Shown in pieces: positions 17,908 through 29,419 of a stretch of DNA of 64,000 bases. Numbering within the stretch: the first letter of the stretch is position 1; every line of letters starts with the position of its first letter. The DNA comes from Lactobacillus taiwanensis DSM 21401. GTDB lineage: Bacteria > Bacillota > Bacilli > Lactobacillales > Lactobacillaceae. Location of the stretch: contig NZ_AYZG01000051.1 in the NCBI RefSeq assembly GCF_001436695.1, positions 222,358-286,357 of the forward strand. Direction: 5' to 3'. Below the pieces are notes generated by a model. That model was not told where the DNA came from and did not search any database. It saw only the letters and a program-made list of their open reading frames with translations. Position numbers and translations under genes: made by a program.

Positions 17908-18795
17908 TTACTTAGCTTTGTCATGAAACGCAATAGTAAAACCATTCTCCCAAACTTCTTTTGGAGCGATATGATTCATTCCACGCTTATGTTCCAATTG
18001 ACCATCACTATCTAAAGTATCTGCAATACCCCACCATGGTTCGACACAAATATAATTACCGGACTTAGGATATTGTGACCATAAACCAACAAATGGTGCA
18101 TTCTCCATCTTAACATTGATGTGGTAATCACTCTTATCAGTTCTAATCGAAATCTTATTAGGTTGCTTTAATTCAAAGACCCACGCATCATCCTTAAACA
18201 ACTCATCACTAATTTCAAACATTGAATCAGTTGCAAGTAATGACCGATTATCCCAGTCAAGGTATGGTGCTTTTAGTGGGATCTTAACATGATCCATTGA
18301 AGGATCAAACTTAAAGTAATAATCGTTCTTAGTCAAGCCATTATCAGTTGGCAAGTTGAAACCTGGGTGACCCCCAATACCAAAAATCATTTCCTTAGTA
18401 TCAGTATTAGTGACAGTAAAGTGCTCTGAAAGCAAGTTATTAATTAGAGTGTAAGTTACTCTTAATTCAAAATCGAATGGATACATCTTTTTAGTATCTT
18501 CATTAGAAGTTAGAAGAAAAACAATGTGTTTATCATCTTGTTCTTCAACAGTAAATTGTGCATCCCGAGCAAAACCATGTTGTCCCATATGGTAAGTTTT
18601 ACCATCATAAGTATATTGATCGTCCTTTAAACGTCCAACTACTGGGAACAAAACCGGAGCATGCCGTCCCCAAATTTCGGGATCCGCCTGCCACATGTAT
18701 TCTCGACCGCTGTTTACATCTTTAACACTTTGGATTTCAGCACCCTTATCAGAAAGCGTTACTGTTAAAAAATTATTTTTTAATTGATAATCCAT
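17908..18795 (-). CDS. Aldose 1-epimerase family protein (LacX-like)
   Basis: 295 residues of the galactose mutarotase fold, which interconverts alpha and beta anomers of aldoses. Typical marks are HAPVLFPVVGRLKDD, GQHGFARD with the catalytic-type His, GIGGHPGFNLP and CVEPWWGIAD. It belongs to the LacX-like subgroup rather than classical GalM, so the sugar is uncertain. It follows hslU in the same direction and probably shares that transcript. Confidence 0.85.
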   Translation of the reverse strand: MDYQLKNNFLTVTLSDKGAEIQSVKDVNSGREYMWQADPEIWGRHAPVLFPVVGRLKDDQYTYDGKTYHMGQHGFARDAQFTVEEQDDKHIVFLLTSNEDTKKMYPFDFELRVTYTLINNLLSEHFTVTNTDTKEMIFGIGGHPGFNLPTDNGLTKNDYYFKFDPSMDHVKIPLKAPYLDWDNRSLLATDSMFEISDELFKDDAWVFELKQPNKISIRTDKSDYHINVKMENAPFVGLWSQYPKSGNYICVEPWWGIADTLDSDGQLEHKRGMNHIAPKEVWENGFTIAFHDKAK

Positions 18796-18822
18796 AATTT
18801 AATTTCTCTTTATCTACTAAAA

Positions 18823-20217
18823 TTACAAAATAAACTTTGTTAAGTCTTTATTAATAATTATATCACTCAATTTTTGGTCAACATACTTTTGAGTAATTGT
18901 AATTTCGCCCATATTCATGTCTGGACCTTCGTAAAGAACATCTTCAAGTAATTTTTCTAAAATAGTTGCTAAACGACGGGCACCAATGTTATCAGTTCCC
19001 TGATTTACTTCAAAAGCTATTTGAGCAATTCGGTCAATTGCTTCTTGAGTAAAGACTAATTTAATACCATCAGCCTTAAGCAATGCGATGTATTGCTTCA
19101 AAAGTGAGTTTTGAGGATCTTTTAAGATCTTAACGAAGTCTTCTTGGGTCAAGGCATTTAATTCAACACGAATTGGGAAACGTCCTTGCAATTCTGGAAT
19201 TAAATCGCTTGGCTTACTTTCGGCAAAAGCACCAGCTGCAATAAATAGGATGTGGTCAGTAGATACCGGACCATATTTAGTTGAAACAGTTGACCCTTCA
19301 ACGATTGGCAAGATGTCTCTTTGGACACCTTCACGAGATACTTCACCAGAGGTCTTTTTGTTACCGGCAGTAATTTTATCAATCTCGTCGATAAAGATAA
19401 TTCCGTTTTGTTGGGTACGTTCAATTGCGCGTTGGTAGAGAGAATCATAGTTAATTAACTTCTTTGATTCTTCTTGAATTAAAACTTCACGTGCATCTGA
19501 AACCTTCAAAGTACGCTTAACTGTCTTCTTAGGCATTAAGTCTCCCATTAAGCTAGACATATCGATTCCCATTTGTCCCATCATGTCGCCCATTGGGTTA
19601 ACTTTTGGAGCTTGTTCAACTTCAATCGTAACTTCACGATTTTCAAGCAAGCCTTTGTTAAGTTGATCAGCTACGCTAAGACGTTCATTACGAATATCAT
19701 CAGTTACTTCTTCATTATCTTGTGGTTGATTCATATTGAAGTTACCAGAAAGCATTTGCATCATTTGTTGCATTGAGTTTTCACGATTTTCACGCTTAAT
19801 GCCTGGCACAATCAATTTAACTAAACGATTATTTGCCTTCTTAGTTGCTTGAAGCTTAACACGTTCGAATTGATCTTTTTCTTCCATGCGAACAGCTTCT
19901 TCAACTAAGTCACGAACCATTGATTCAACATCACGTCCAACATAACCAACTTCAGTAAACTTAGTTGCTTCAACTTTAACAAAAGGTGCATCAACAATTT
20001 TAGCAAGTCGACGAGCAATTTCTGTCTTACCTACACCAGTAGGACCAGCCATCAACATGTTTTTTGGCGTAATGTCTTGTTGCATTTGCTTAGGTAGTTG
20101 CAAACGACGGTAACGATTATATAAAGCTACGGCAACAGATTTTTTAGCTTCGTTTTGGCCAATAATATATTTATCAAGTAGTTCTACAATTTGTTTTGGA
20201 GTTTTTTCTTCAGTCAA
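18823..20217 (-). CDS. hslU: ATP-dependent protease ATPase subunit HslU
   Basis: A 464-residue AAA+ unfoldase that feeds substrates to HslV. Walker A is GPTGVGKTE (about 54-62), the pore motif is GYVGRDV, and Walker B is FIDEIDKI. An acidic/Met-rich intermediate domain (about 150-230) precedes Walker B. Sensor residues lie in [15 protein letters not shown]. It begins 10 bases after hslV, within the trmFO-xerC-hslV-hslU operon order common in Firmicutes. Confidence 0.97.
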   Translation of the reverse strand: MTEEKTPKQIVELLDKYIIGQNEAKKSVAVALYNRYRRLQLPKQMQQDITPKNMLMAGPTGVGKTEIARRLAKIVDAPFVKVEATKFTEVGYVGRDVESMVRDLVEEAVRMEEKDQFERVKLQATKKANNRLVKLIVPGIKRENRENSMQQMMQMLSGNFNMNQPQDNEEVTDDIRNERLSVADQLNKGLLENREVTIEVEQAPKVNPMGDMMGQMGIDMSSLMGDLMPKKTVKRTLKVSDAREVLIQEESKKLINYDSLYQRAIERTQQNGIIFIDEIDKITAGNKKTSGEVSREGVQRDILPIVEGSTVSTKYGPVSTDHILFIAAGAFAESKPSDLIPELQGRFPIRVELNALTQEDFVKILKDPQNSLLKQYIALLKADGIKLVFTQEAIDRIAQIAFEVNQGTDNIGARRLATILEKLLEDVLYEGPDMNMGEITITQKYVDQKLSDIIINKDLTKFIL

Positions 20218-20227
20218 AATATTTCAC

Positions 20228-20752
20228 CTAGATTTCATCAGTAGTAATGTGGTCATCTGTAAATACATCAATTCCAGAAGCAATCTTAACTGCTTCTTTT
20301 GCAATTTCACTTGCACTCATACCTTCACTGTGACGAGTCATTGCAATTGCAGCTGCTTGAGCAAAGTTACCGCCGGAACCAATTGCTACCACATCTTCGT
20401 CAGGTTCAAGAACTTCACCATTACCAGAAATTAAAAGCAAATCCTTATCATTAAAAGCAATAACCATAGCTTGTAATTTAGCTAAAGTTGGATCTTTTCT
20501 CCAACTCTGTGCCATTTCAACAGCTGCCCTACGTAAATCACCTGAATAAGTCTCAAGCTTTCCTTCAAGCATATCTTGCAAGCTAACAGCATCAGCTACA
20601 CCACCTGCAAAACCAATTACTACTTGATCATGATAAATTCTTCTAATTTTTTTAGCAGTTGCCTTAGCAATAACTTTTTCACCTAAGGTAACTTGTCCGT
20701 CACCTGCAATAGCAGTTTTATTTTTATATCTAACAGAACAAATTGTTGTCAT
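20228..20752 (-). CDS. hslV: ATP-dependent protease peptidase subunit HslV
   Basis: A 174-residue proteasome-type peptidase. After loss of Met the N-terminal Thr (TTICSVRYK) is the nucleophile, and GDGQVT and AKKIRR are the usual active-site surroundings. GSGGNFAQAAA and FTDDHI near the end fit the family. Assembles as dodecamers capped by HslU. Ribosome site GAGGC lies inside the end of xerC. Confidence 0.97.
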   Translation of the reverse strand: MTTICSVRYKNKTAIAGDGQVTLGEKVIAKATAKKIRRIYHDQVVIGFAGGVADAVSLQDMLEGKLETYSGDLRRAAVEMAQSWRKDPTLAKLQAMVIAFNDKDLLLISGNGEVLEPDEDVVAIGSGGNFAQAAAIAMTRHSEGMSASEIAKEAVKIASGIDVFTDDHITTDEI

Positions 20753-20756
20753 ATTA

Positions 20757-21680
20757 TTATGCCTCGTCTTTCTTATCTTTTCTCGGGAAAAATTTTTGAT
20801 AATCTGCTTGTAAATGTTTCATCGTGACATGCGTATAAATCTGCGTTGTCGACAAAGATTCATGTCCTAACAATTCCTGGACACTTCGTAAATCTGCACC
20901 ATTATTTAACATTTCAGTTGCAAAGGAGTGTCTAAGCATATGGGGATGAACTTTCCCACCTACTCCAGCCTTAATGAACACTTGCTGCATGATGTATTCA
21001 ATACCGCGACCACTTAATTTCTGACCACGATTATTTAAAAATACATAACCGAAATCGTCATTTTGACCAAGTAGCACAGGTCGCACATCATCGCGATACT
21101 CTTTTAGTGCATTCGCTGCATCTTTTCCAAAAGGAACATAGCGATCTTTATTACCTTTCCCATGAACTAAGATAATCTTTAAATCAAAATCAATCTGATC
21201 TAGCTTTAAAGATGCCATCTCACTTAAACGCATCCCAGTTGCGTAAAAAAGCTCAAACATTGCGCGATTTCTTACTGTGAGCTGATCGTGGGCAGTCAAG
21301 CTTTCAAAGACTTGCCTCATTTCTTTTTCGTAGAAGAATTGCGGCAATTTCTTCTCACCCAATCTTAAGCTAATTGTCTGCATAGGATCATTTTCTAAAA
21401 TTTCTCTTTTAACAAGGAAACGATAAAAGGATCTTAAGCTCGACATCTTACGCGCCTGGGTTGTTCTAGATCTATTTTGAGCAGCTAAACTTTGTAGAAA
21501 AATTTCAACATCACGGCTTTTGACTTTATCCCAGCCGTTAAAGCCTCCATTTTCTTTAAAAAAGTCTTTAGCTTCTTTTAGATCATTTAAGTAAGAGCTT
21601 ACAGTATTTTTACTATAATTACGTTCATAGTTCAAGTAATCTTGAAATTGTTTGATTAATTTATCATTTTCTTTAGACAT
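20757..21680 (-). CDS. xerC: Tyrosine recombinase XerC
   Basis: 307 residues. With XerD it resolves chromosome dimers at dif. The N-terminal SAM-like domain is about 5-95. Catalytic residues are visible in ATGMRLSE (Arg), HGKGNKDR (Lys), HMLRHSFAT (His-Arg), LGHESLSTTQIYTHV (His and Tyr). Its position before hslV matches codV of the Bacillus cod operon. Follows trmFO by two bases. Confidence 0.93.
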   Translation of the reverse strand: MSKENDKLIKQFQDYLNYERNYSKNTVSSYLNDLKEAKDFFKENGGFNGWDKVKSRDVEIFLQSLAAQNRSRTTQARKMSSLRSFYRFLVKREILENDPMQTISLRLGEKKLPQFFYEKEMRQVFESLTAHDQLTVRNRAMFELFYATGMRLSEMASLKLDQIDFDLKIILVHGKGNKDRYVPFGKDAANALKEYRDDVRPVLLGQNDDFGYVFLNNRGQKLSGRGIEYIMQQVFIKAGVGGKVHPHMLRHSFATEMLNNGADLRSVQELLGHESLSTTQIYTHVTMKHLQADYQKFFPRKDKKDEA

Positions 21681-21682
21681 TA

Positions 21683-22999
21683 TTAATCAAGCTTCTTTTC
21701 TTCTTTAAATGCCTCAAGATCTTTTAGTGCCCGCTTAGAAATTTCTAAGTGTCTTTCTTGCTTGTTTCTTACCTTGTAGTCTAATTTTGGCAAGAGTGCA
21801 TATGAAGCATTCATTGGTTGGAAGTGCTTAGCACTCGTTGTAGTAATGTAATGTGCCATTGAGCCAAGAGCAGTTGATTTAGGAAAGACTAGCGTTTCTT
21901 CTCCTAAAGCTTCTCTAGCCGCATTAATTCCGGCAACTAAACCAGAACCTGCACTTTCAACATAACCTTCTACCCCTGTCATTTGTCCTGCAAAAAATAG
22001 ACCGGCTTGTTTTCTAGCTTCATAGTTTGCATTTAAAACTTCTGGACTAGCAATATAAGTATTGCGGTGCATCTTACCATAGCGAACAAATTTTGCATTT
22101 TCAAGACCTGGAATCATTGAAAATACTCTTTTTTGTTCACCATATTTTAAATGAGTCTGGAAACCAACAATGTTGTACATTGTACTTGCTGCATTATCTT
22201 GACGCAATTGCACAACCGCATAAGGAGTTTTTCCAGTCTTAGGATCTTCTAAGCCAACTGGTTTAAGCGGACCAAAGAGCATAGTTTTTTCTCCTCTTTT
22301 AGCCATTACTTCAATTGGCATACAACCTTCAAAGACATTTTTATCTTCAAAACCATGTAAAGTTGCCGTTTCTGCGCTAATTAGGTTTTTATAGAAGTTG
22401 AAAAATTCTTCCTTGGTCATTGGGCAATTCAAATACGCAGCCTCACCTTTATCATAACGAGACTTTTTATAAACAATATCACGATCAATTGAGCTTGCTG
22501 CCACAATTGGAGCTGCCGCATCAAAAAAGTGTAATGAATCAGTACCACAAAATTCTTTGATTTGTTCAGCCAAAGTATCAGATGTTAACGGACCAGTTGC
22601 AATGATAGTAATACCATTTTTGGGAATCTCAGTAATTTCTTCTTCGTGAACATGCACATTTGACAAGTCCTTTAAAGTTTGAGTAACTACTGAACTAAAC
22701 TTATCCCTATCTACTGCTAATGCTCCACCGGCAGGAACGGCTGTTTCATCTGCAGCCTTCATAATCAACGAATCAAGCTGACGCATTTCTTCTTTTAACA
22801 AACCAACAGCGTTAGAGAGTTGATTAGATCTCATTGAATTAGTACATACTAGTTCTGCAAAATTTGCAGTTTCATGAGCAGGCGTATTTTTCTTAGGTCG
22901 CATTTCATATAAATCTACTTCAATGCCACGCTTAGCTAATTGCCATGCAGCTTCACTTCCTGCAAGACCTCCGCCAATTACGGTTACATTCTTTACCAT
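21683..22999 (-). CDS. trmFO: tRNA uracil-54 C5-methyltransferase (folate-dependent) TrmFO
   Basis: 438 residues. Makes ribothymidine 54 in the T-loop of tRNA using methylenetetrahydrofolate and FAD. The FAD Rossmann motif is [19 protein letters not shown] (about 6-24). [17 protein letters not shown] carries the conserved Cys region, and [17 protein letters not shown] is the second FAD segment. It is the first gene of the xerC-hslVU operon, behind a terminator that closes topA. Confidence 0.96.
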   Translation of the reverse strand: MVKNVTVIGGGLAGSEAAWQLAKRGIEVDLYEMRPKKNTPAHETANFAELVCTNSMRSNQLSNAVGLLKEEMRQLDSLIMKAADETAVPAGGALAVDRDKFSSVVTQTLKDLSNVHVHEEEITEIPKNGITIIATGPLTSDTLAEQIKEFCGTDSLHFFDAAAPIVAASSIDRDIVYKKSRYDKGEAAYLNCPMTKEEFFNFYKNLISAETATLHGFEDKNVFEGCMPIEVMAKRGEKTMLFGPLKPVGLEDPKTGKTPYAVVQLRQDNAASTMYNIVGFQTHLKYGEQKRVFSMIPGLENAKFVRYGKMHRNTYIASPEVLNANYEARKQAGLFFAGQMTGVEGYVESAGSGLVAGINAAREALGEETLVFPKSTALGSMAHYITTTSAKHFQPMNASYALLPKLDYKVRNKQERHLEISKRALKDLEAFKEEKKLD

Positions 23000-23041
23000 G
23001 TAATCTTTCCTTTCTGCTCGACTTTTTTAAGTCTATATAAA

Positions 23042-23081
23042 AATGATATCATTAAACCGCTTTCGTTTTAATGATATCATT
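23042..23081 (-). terminator. Terminator between topA and trmFO
   Basis: AATGATATCATTAAA and TTTAATGATATCATT form a 15-bp stem with extra pairing toward the loop. A TTTTTATA tract follows on the minus strand. Confidence 0.85.
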
Positions 23082-23096
23082 GAAATTTTTAATAAT

Positions 23097-25178
23097 TTAA
23101 TTTTCTTCTGGCTCTTCACGATAATCGCCATTTGGACATAGAATTACTAGGCCTTTCTTGTTCTTCTTTTGAACTAAGAAATGACCATCGTTTGGGCAAT
23201 TACGCCCAATTGGTTGATCCCATGAAACAAAGTCACAATCTGGATAACGAGAACAACCGTAGAATTTACGATTACGCTTAGACTTCTTTTCGATAACTTC
23301 GCCTTTGCCACACTTAGGGCAAGTTACGCCAACCTTTTTAACAATCGGTTTAGTGTTGCGACAATCTGGAAAGCGTGAACAAGCATAAAACTTACCATAG
23401 CGTCCCATCTTAATTACCATTGGTGCTCCACAAATGTCGCAGTTAAAGCCTGCTGGTTCATCTTTGATTTGAACCTTTTCAATTTGTTGATCAGCCTTAT
23501 CTAATTCTTTAGAAAATGGTTTGTAGTATTCATCAACTACTTTGATCCAATTCTTCTTCCCTACTTCAACACCATCAAGATCGTTTTCAAGTTGCGCAGT
23601 AAAGTCTACGTTAACGATATCTGGGAAAAACTCTTCGATCAACTTATCAACGATTTCACCTAATTCAGTAGGTACAATAGATCGACCTTCAAGTTTCACG
23701 TAATAACGCTTTTGAATAGTATCAATTGTTGGTGCATAAGTTGATGGACGACCTACGCCATTTTCTTCAAGAGCACGAACTAAACTAGCTTCAGTATAAC
23801 GTGCTGGTGGTTGAGTAAAGTGCTGACGATCATCAGTCTTCTTAAGCTTAACCTTATCGCCCTCATTTAACTCAGGTAACTCATTGTTCTTTTCTTTTTG
23901 ATTGTCGTAAACCTTGGTAAAACCAGCAAACTTAAGTTTTGAACCAGTTGTTCTAAAAGTTACGTCATTTTGCTCAATATCAGCTCTGACTGTATCATAA
24001 ACAGCTGGAGTCATTTGACTAGCAATAAATCTTGACCAAATTAAAGTATACAGACGATATTCTTCAGTAGTTAAATATTCTTTAACTGAAGCTGGAGTTC
24101 TAAAGGCTGAGGTTGGACGAATTGCTTCGTGAGCATCTTGAGCATCCGCATCGTTTTTAAAATGCTGTGGCTTAACTGCTGCATAATTTTCACCATATTC
24201 TTCGTGAATAAATTTTGAAGCTTCATGTTTTGCAACATTAGCAATTCGTTTAGAGTCAGTACGCATATAAGTAATTAATCCTACTGAACCTTTACCTAAG
24301 TTAACCCCTTCATAAAGAGATTGAGCAATTCTCATTGTTCTACGAGTACGGTAGCCTAAGCGTTTGTTTGCTTCTTGCTGCATAGTTGAAGTAGTAAATG
24401 GAGCAGCAGGCTGACGTTTTCTTTCCTTTTTGACCACCTTTGTAACTTCAAAGTTCTTCCGCTTATCAATGCGTTTTAAAACATCCTGAACTGCTTCATT
24501 ATTTGGCAATTCTTGCTTTTTACCTTTGATACCATAAAAAGCACCCTTAAATTTTTCTTTGCCTTTTTCAAAATCAGCATCAATTGTCCAGTATTCTTCT
24601 GGCTTAAAGTTCTTAATTTCGTTTTCACGATCAATTACAAGCTTCAAGGCAATTGACTGAACACGTCCAGCAGACAACCCCTTCTTAACCTTTTGCCACA
24701 AAATAGGGCTGATTGAATAACCAACCAAGCGGTCAAGAACACGACGTGCTTGCTGAGCATCAACGATATCCATATCAATTGTTCGTGGATTTTTAAAGGC
24801 ATTTTTAACAGCGTCTTTAGTAATTTCATTAAAGGCAACTCGGTTATGTTCTTTAGGATCTAAGTTCAAAGCATGCGCAACGTGCCAAGCAATAGCTTCT
24901 CCTTCACGATCGGGGTCGGAAGCAAGATAAACGTATTTAGCCTTTTTAGCTTCACTTTTTAATTCTTTAATCGTATCGCCTTTTCCACGAATGGAAATAT
25001 ACTTTGGTTGATAATCATGGTCTACATCAACTCCCATTTGGGACTTGGGTAAATCACGGATATGACCTTTTGAAGCGATAACATGATAATTTCTACCTAA
25101 ATATTTTTCAATTGTCTTAGCCTTATGAGGGGACTCGACAATAACTAAATTCTTTTTATTTTTTCGTTTAGTAGGCAT
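23097..25178 (-). CDS. topA: DNA topoisomerase I
   Basis: A 693-residue type IA topoisomerase that relaxes negative supercoils. The TOPRIM domain is at about 10-120 ([17 protein letters not shown] and [12 protein letters not shown]). The active-site Tyr is in [13 protein letters not shown]-terminal zinc-ribbon repeats are [16 protein letters not shown] and a third degenerate one (CPNDGH). It follows dprA by 65 bases in the same direction, the usual dprA-topA neighbourhood. Confidence 0.97.
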   Translation of the reverse strand: MPTKRKNKKNLVIVESPHKAKTIEKYLGRNYHVIASKGHIRDLPKSQMGVDVDHDYQPKYISIRGKGDTIKELKSEAKKAKYVYLASDPDREGEAIAWHVAHALNLDPKEHNRVAFNEITKDAVKNAFKNPRTIDMDIVDAQQARRVLDRLVGYSISPILWQKVKKGLSAGRVQSIALKLVIDRENEIKNFKPEEYWTIDADFEKGKEKFKGAFYGIKGKKQELPNNEAVQDVLKRIDKRKNFEVTKVVKKERKRQPAAPFTTSTMQQEANKRLGYRTRRTMRIAQSLYEGVNLGKGSVGLITYMRTDSKRIANVAKHEASKFIHEEYGENYAAVKPQHFKNDADAQDAHEAIRPTSAFRTPASVKEYLTTEEYRLYTLIWSRFIASQMTPAVYDTVRADIEQNDVTFRTTGSKLKFAGFTKVYDNQKEKNNELPELNEGDKVKLKKTDDRQHFTQPPARYTEASLVRALEENGVGRPSTYAPTIDTIQKRYYVKLEGRSIVPTELGEIVDKLIEEFFPDIVNVDFTAQLENDLDGVEVGKKNWIKVVDEYYKPFSKELDKADQQIEKVQIKDEPAGFNCDICGAPMVIKMGRYGKFYACSRFPDCRNTKPIVKKVGVTCPKCGKGEVIEKKSKRNRKFYGCSRYPDCDFVSWDQPIGRNCPNDGHFLVQKKNKKGLVILCPNGDYREEPEEN

Positions 25179-25243
25179 AAAATGCCCCTTCCTTGCACAA
25201 TTTCTACCAAATTCTAAAATACCAAAAATTTCACTCTTGTCAA

Positions 25244-26089
25244 CTAAAGTAAGTTTTTAAAGTCAGCATTAACTAATGGATAAGCACCTGCTGCAATCAA
25301 CTCATTAGGCCCTTCAGATAAGGGACTAGAAACAGGGCCAGGAACTGCAAAAATATTTCTATTTTCTTCTAAAGCAATATTTGCAGTAATTAAAGATCCT
25401 GATCTCTTCCTCGCTTCAGTGACAATAATATTTTTACTTAAACCCGCTAATATCCTATTGCGTTCAGGAAACCTATAAGGGCGCGGTGGCGTGTCGGGTA
25501 GATACTCACTAATTAGTAATCCCTTAGCCACAATTTCTTCTTGAAGCGCCTTATTTTCTTGCGGATAAAAATGGTTAAGGCCATTTCCAACTACGGCAAT
25601 TGTCTTGCCATGGTTATTTAACGTTTCTCGATGAGCAATTCCATCAACTCCACGCGCTAATCCACTTGCAATCACAAAATCCTGCTCAATTAACTGCGGA
25701 ATTAATTGCTTTAATACAAAGCGACTATAACTTGTTGGCTGCCTAGCGCCAACAACAACTGTAATTTCTTTTTGCAGCAAGGATAAATCTCCTCGTGTAA
25801 AAAGTAGCGTCGGTGGATTATACATCTCGCGAAGTCGATCAGGATAGATTGAATCAAAAATTGTTACAACATTACACTGCAACTCAATTTTCTCAATCCA
25901 AGAATTAAACTTATCATTTTTCATCGCAGCAAAAACAAGATTTTGGATATTTGATTTTAATGATAAAGTTTCTATTTTGTCAACTGTTACTTCTTCCTCT
26001 GAAGTAAAACTTTCTGCAATTTTCCCTAAAGTGGTAATCCCAATACCTTGTTGCAATTTTAATCTTAAACAAAATTCTTTTAAATTCAT
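25244..26089 (-). CDS. dprA: DNA-processing protein DprA
   Basis: 281 residues. Loads RecA on incoming single-stranded DNA during transformation. The Rossmann-like core has [28 protein letters not shown] and [24 protein letters not shown] 26089 is preferred over a longer frame, since GGAGG at 26101-26105 lies just upstream. That site sits in the 3' arm of a hairpin, so expression may be low. Other competence genes are not in the window. Confidence 0.92.
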   Translation of the reverse strand: MNLKEFCLRLKLQQGIGITTLGKIAESFTSEEEVTVDKIETLSLKSNIQNLVFAAMKNDKFNSWIEKIELQCNVVTIFDSIYPDRLREMYNPPTLLFTRGDLSLLQKEITVVVGARQPTSYSRFVLKQLIPQLIEQDFVIASGLARGVDGIAHRETLNNHGKTIAVVGNGLNHFYPQENKALQEEIVAKGLLISEYLPDTPPRPYRFPERNRILAGLSKNIIVTEARKRSGSLITANIALEENRNIFAVPGPVSSPLSEGPNELIAAGAYPLVNADFKNLL

Positions 26090-26095
26090 ATAAAT

Positions 26096-26134
26096 AAAAA
26101 CCTCCACTATCAAGTACGCAAAAGTGAAGGTTTA
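26096..26134 (-). terminator. Hairpin between rnhB and dprA, covering the dprA ribosome site
   Basis: AAACCTTCACT pairs with AGTGGAGGTTT around a 15-base loop, followed by T-rich sequence. The GGAGG used by dprA lies in the 3' arm. Confidence 0.65.
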
Positions 26135-26142
26135 TTTTTTAT

Positions 26143-26895
26143 TTATTTTTCGTATTCGCTAACTGGAGCAAAAGAACGGCGATGTATCGGCGTTGGACCA
26201 TATTTTTTTAGTGCTTCCATATGTTCACGTGTACCGTATCCTGCATTATGTCTAAAATCATATTCAGGATATAATTCGCCATATGCATCCATTAAATTAT
26301 CTCGAAAAACTTTAGCAACAATGCTAGCTGCCGCAATTGAATTAGATTTTGCATCCCCATGAATTAATTTAACCTGTGGAATGTTTAAAGGCACATTCAT
26401 AGCATCGACTAATAAAGCATTTGGCTTTACCTTCAATCCTTGGACTGCATGTGCCATTGCAACACGGTCAGCTTCATAAATATTAATTCGGTCAATAACA
26501 TCATTATTAGCTAACCCGACACCTACGCTAATAGCTTTTTCTAAAATTTTTGGAAAAAGAGCCTGGCGTTTTTTGGGAGATAATTTTTTTGAATCGTTAA
26601 CATCAATTAAATCAAAATCATGCGGCAAAATAACCGCTGCAGTAACTACTGGTCCAGCTAATGGACCACGTCCTACTTCGTCAACCCCAGCAACTAGCTG
26701 ATCTTTTAGCCAGAACCTTTTTTCATAAGAAAAGCGATCCTGAAATTGAGCCTTAGCTTGAGCAAATTTTGCTTGGCGTTTCTCATAACTAATTAACAGC
26801 TTCTGAACTCCTTTTCGTTCGTCAGCTTTTAACTCATTTAATTGTTCGATACTTACTTCTCCTTGAAGCAAGCTTTTGATTTCAGTAATGGTCAT
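26143..26895 (-). CDS. rnhB: Ribonuclease HII
   Basis: 250 residues. Removes ribonucleotides from DNA and RNA primers. The catalytic start motif is [15 protein letters not shown] (about 72-86) with the Asp-Glu pair. Other conserved stretches are [24 protein letters not shown] and [10 protein letters not shown]. The gene overlaps rbgA by four bases and is translated from the same message. Confidence 0.96.
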   Translation of the reverse strand: MTITEIKSLLQGEVSIEQLNELKADERKGVQKLLISYEKRQAKFAQAKAQFQDRFSYEKRFWLKDQLVAGVDEVGRGPLAGPVVTAAVILPHDFDLIDVNDSKKLSPKKRQALFPKILEKAISVGVGLANNDVIDRINIYEADRVAMAHAVQGLKVKPNALLVDAMNVPLNIPQVKLIHGDAKSNSIAAASIVAKVFRDNLMDAYGELYPEYDFRHNAGYGTREHMEALKKYGPTPIHRRSFAPVSEYEK

Positions 26896-27731
26896 CTAAG
26901 ATCGAATGTAATCCTTCCCAATTTTCCTTTACGCAAGCGTTGAAGCATGAAAAGCGAGAATTTATCATAATCGTCTCTCATGCCATACTTATTAGTCATT
27001 GCCAATAACAAATCTGGATTAGACATATTATTTATTTCTTCACTTGTTGCTTGTGCAAATTTAACAAGATCTTTTTCATAATTTTGCTTTAAAAATTCAA
27101 TCACAAATAAGGCGACATCATCAGGATGGAAAATATCAGCCTTAATTGCACCACAAGCAGCTAATTTATAGCCTACTTCTTGATCAGAAAATTTTGGCCA
27201 CAAAATACCCGGTGTATCTAAAATTTGAACGTTAGTTTTAGTTTTAAGCCAACTTTGTCCGCGAGTTACGCCCGGTTTATCACCAACAATTGCTGCATTT
27301 CTACCAACCATTCGGTTAATAATTGTTGATTTTCCGCAGTTAGGAATTCCCGCAATTGCCACACGAATCATTGGATTTGATGCACCTTTAGCAATTAACT
27401 TATCAGTTTTCTCCTTACCAGCTAATTTAATTATCTTATATAAGCTAGTCATATTAGTGTTGTGCTGAGCATCCATTGAGATAACAAAATTGCCCTCGTC
27501 TTGATAATATCTAGTCCACTTTTTAGTTTGAATTGAATCAGCTAAATCAGCCTTATTTAAGATAATGATATGCGGTTTCTTTTTCGTTAATTGTCCAATC
27601 ATTGGATTACGGGAAGAAACTGGTAAGCGTGCGTCCAATACTTCAATTAGAACATCAATTAAGTCTAAATTATCTTCAAGTTGATTTTTAGCCTTATTCA
27701 TATGTCCTGGATACCATTGAATAGTTGCCAT
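26892..27731 (-). CDS. rbgA: Ribosome biogenesis GTPase RbgA/YlqF
   Basis: A 279-residue circularly permuted GTPase needed for late 50S assembly. The order NKADLAD (G4), then [14 protein letters not shown] (G1), then [10 protein letters not shown] (G3) proves the permutation. [13 protein letters not shown] at the start is the family hallmark. ATG 27731 has GGAGG upstream; a longer frame adds five residues. Precedes rnhB, as in Bacillus. Confidence 0.95.
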   Translation of the reverse strand: MATIQWYPGHMNKAKNQLEDNLDLIDVLIEVLDARLPVSSRNPMIGQLTKKKPHIIILNKADLADSIQTKKWTRYYQDEGNFVISMDAQHNTNMTSLYKIIKLAGKEKTDKLIAKGASNPMIRVAIAGIPNCGKSTIINRMVGRNAAIVGDKPGVTRGQSWLKTKTNVQILDTPGILWPKFSDQEVGYKLAACGAIKADIFHPDDVALFVIEFLKQNYEKDLVKFAQATSEEINNMSNPDLLLAMTNKYGMRDDYDKFSLFMLQRLRKGKLGRITFDLR

Positions 27732-27732
27732 T

Positions 27733-29184
27733 TTAATCCTCCACATCCTTTAGATTTAAACTCAGAGCTTTCTTTAAAGCAGGATTATCATCTTGCAATT
27801 TTTGCGCTACTGCCAAGTAAAGTTGAGCCTGCACTTGCCCATTTACTATACCATCTGCTGTCAAATTATGTGCTTTTTGGAACTCGACTACCGCATTTTT
27901 AGTTTCATCATCAAAAACACCAGTAACGTGCTTTGGCATATAACCTAAAGCAGTTAAATATTGCTGCAAAGTAGCTACATCAACACCAGTCATTGACTTC
28001 TTTAAAATACTCATACTTTGGAATTGCGGTAGTTTTGCTAAAGCAGATTCTGGAACCGGATAAGTAGGCTTTAATCCCTTTTGATTGATCCAAGTACTGT
28101 TTGGTGTCAGCCACTTAGCAATCGTATATTTATACTCTGCATCTGCTGTTTGTCCGACTTCTTGAACAGTGCCTTTACCATAACTAGTCTGACCAACAGA
28201 AACTGCACGGTGATTTTCTACTAAAGCAGCCGTAAAAATCTCACTGGCACTAGCGGTATTGCCATTAATTAAAATAATTGGTCTTAATGAAGTATGGAAG
28301 CCACCCGATAATTTTTTATCAGAACGAATCACTTCTTTTTGGGTACGATCCTTGTACTGCATAATTATCTTGTTATTGGGTAAGAAATACGATGCAGACT
28401 TCAAAGCCGCATTCATTTCTCCACCGGGATTATCTTGTAAATCAATAATTAGCTTAGGATATTTTTTAGTATTTATTGACTTTAAAGCACTCTTCAAATC
28501 TTTAGCAGTATTAACATCAAATTGCGTAATTGTAATAATCGTAGCATTGTCTTCAGTACGCTTAGTTAAGCTAGATTGAGAAATTTTAGCACGCTTTAAA
28601 GTAACGTTAAAGGTCGAATTACCTCGCTTAAGCTTTAATGTTACTTTAGTGCCAATTTTCCCTCTAACTAAAGTTGCCACTTTTGTAAATTGGGCTGCGC
28701 TGACTTTTTTATTGTCAACGGCAACAATCTCGTCGCCAGGCTTAATAGTACTTTTCGAAGCTGGGGAATCAGCAACAATAGAGTCCACAACAACTTTATT
28801 GTTGCGTACTGCCATCTGAATACCTACCCCGCCAAAACTCGAGCCCTCTAAAATATTATTGACTTGTTCTTGGTTTGCTCCACTTAATCCCTCAGAAAAA
28901 GGATCATTAAGACTATTAAGCATCCCGTTAATTGCCCCTTGGCGCAATGTTTGCGGTGAGACTTTTTTATAATATGAACCTTGTAATTGCTCATACACTT
29001 TTTCAACTTGATAAAAAGGTGACTTTAGTTCCTTAACTTCCATAATTCCAAAGGTCAAACCTGCACCAATTGCTGCACCAGCTATACCGGTTAACAAAAA
29101 TTGAGCATATTTGGGAAGATGCTTCTTTTTATTATTTGAAATTTCTTTATTTTGATGAGAATTATTTGGTTCTACTTCTGCCAT
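27733..29184 (-). CDS. C-terminal processing peptidase CtpA (S41)
   Basis: 483 residues. A cytoplasmic N-terminus is followed by one membrane helix (about 29-48). A PDZ domain follows (about 115-200, with SFGGVGIQM and PGDEIVAVD). The S41 domain has [10 protein letters not shown] (catalytic Ser) and SYGKGTVQE (Lys). A C-terminal peptidoglycan-binding domain of about 65 residues ([30 protein letters not shown]) suggests action at the cell wall. It ends two bases before rbgA. Confidence 0.93.
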   Translation of the reverse strand: MAEVEPNNSHQNKEISNNKKKHLPKYAQFLLTGIAGAAIGAGLTFGIMEVKELKSPFYQVEKVYEQLQGSYYKKVSPQTLRQGAINGMLNSLNDPFSEGLSGANQEQVNNILEGSSFGGVGIQMAVRNNKVVVDSIVADSPASKSTIKPGDEIVAVDNKKVSAAQFTKVATLVRGKIGTKVTLKLKRGNSTFNVTLKRAKISQSSLTKRTEDNATIITITQFDVNTAKDLKSALKSINTKKYPKLIIDLQDNPGGEMNAALKSASYFLPNNKIIMQYKDRTQKEVIRSDKKLSGGFHTSLRPIILINGNTASASEIFTAALVENHRAVSVGQTSYGKGTVQEVGQTADAEYKYTIAKWLTPNSTWINQKGLKPTYPVPESALAKLPQFQSMSILKKSMTGVDVATLQQYLTALGYMPKHVTGVFDDETKNAVVEFQKAHNLTADGIVNGQVQAQLYLAVAQKLQDDNPALKKALSLNLKDVED

Positions 29185-29191
29185 ATTAGCC

Positions 29192-29419
29192 TCAGTTCAT
29201 ATTATCTAAATATAATTGATATGCCTTGTCAAAAACGCTCATGCTTGGTAAATAACCAGCATTTAATTCTAAATATTCTGATAACTTTTCATAGTCTTCT
29301 TCTTGTTTTGGAAAAGAACTGTCATGTTGAGCATTATTAGCAAATTGAGCAATATCATCTAAAGATCCTGGATTTCTTTGCGTCATTAAAAAGCGATAAA
29401 AGCTTTCACGATATGCCAT
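29192..29419 (-). CDS. YozE/UPF0346-family protein
   Basis: A 75-residue acidic helical protein of unknown function. [25 protein letters not shown] is the conserved N-terminal part. Its ATG overlaps the DegV stop (TAATG), so the two are translationally coupled. It is followed by ctpA in the same operon. Confidence 0.85.
   Translation of the reverse strand: MAYRESFYRFLMTQRNPGSLDDIAQFANNAQHDSSFPKQEEDYEKLSEYLELNAGYLPSMSVFDKAYQLYLDNMN

Noticed and set aside
20249-20434. Open frame on plus inside hslV
   Set aside because: Antisense shadow of hslV with Cys/Thr-rich nonsense composition and no ribosome site.
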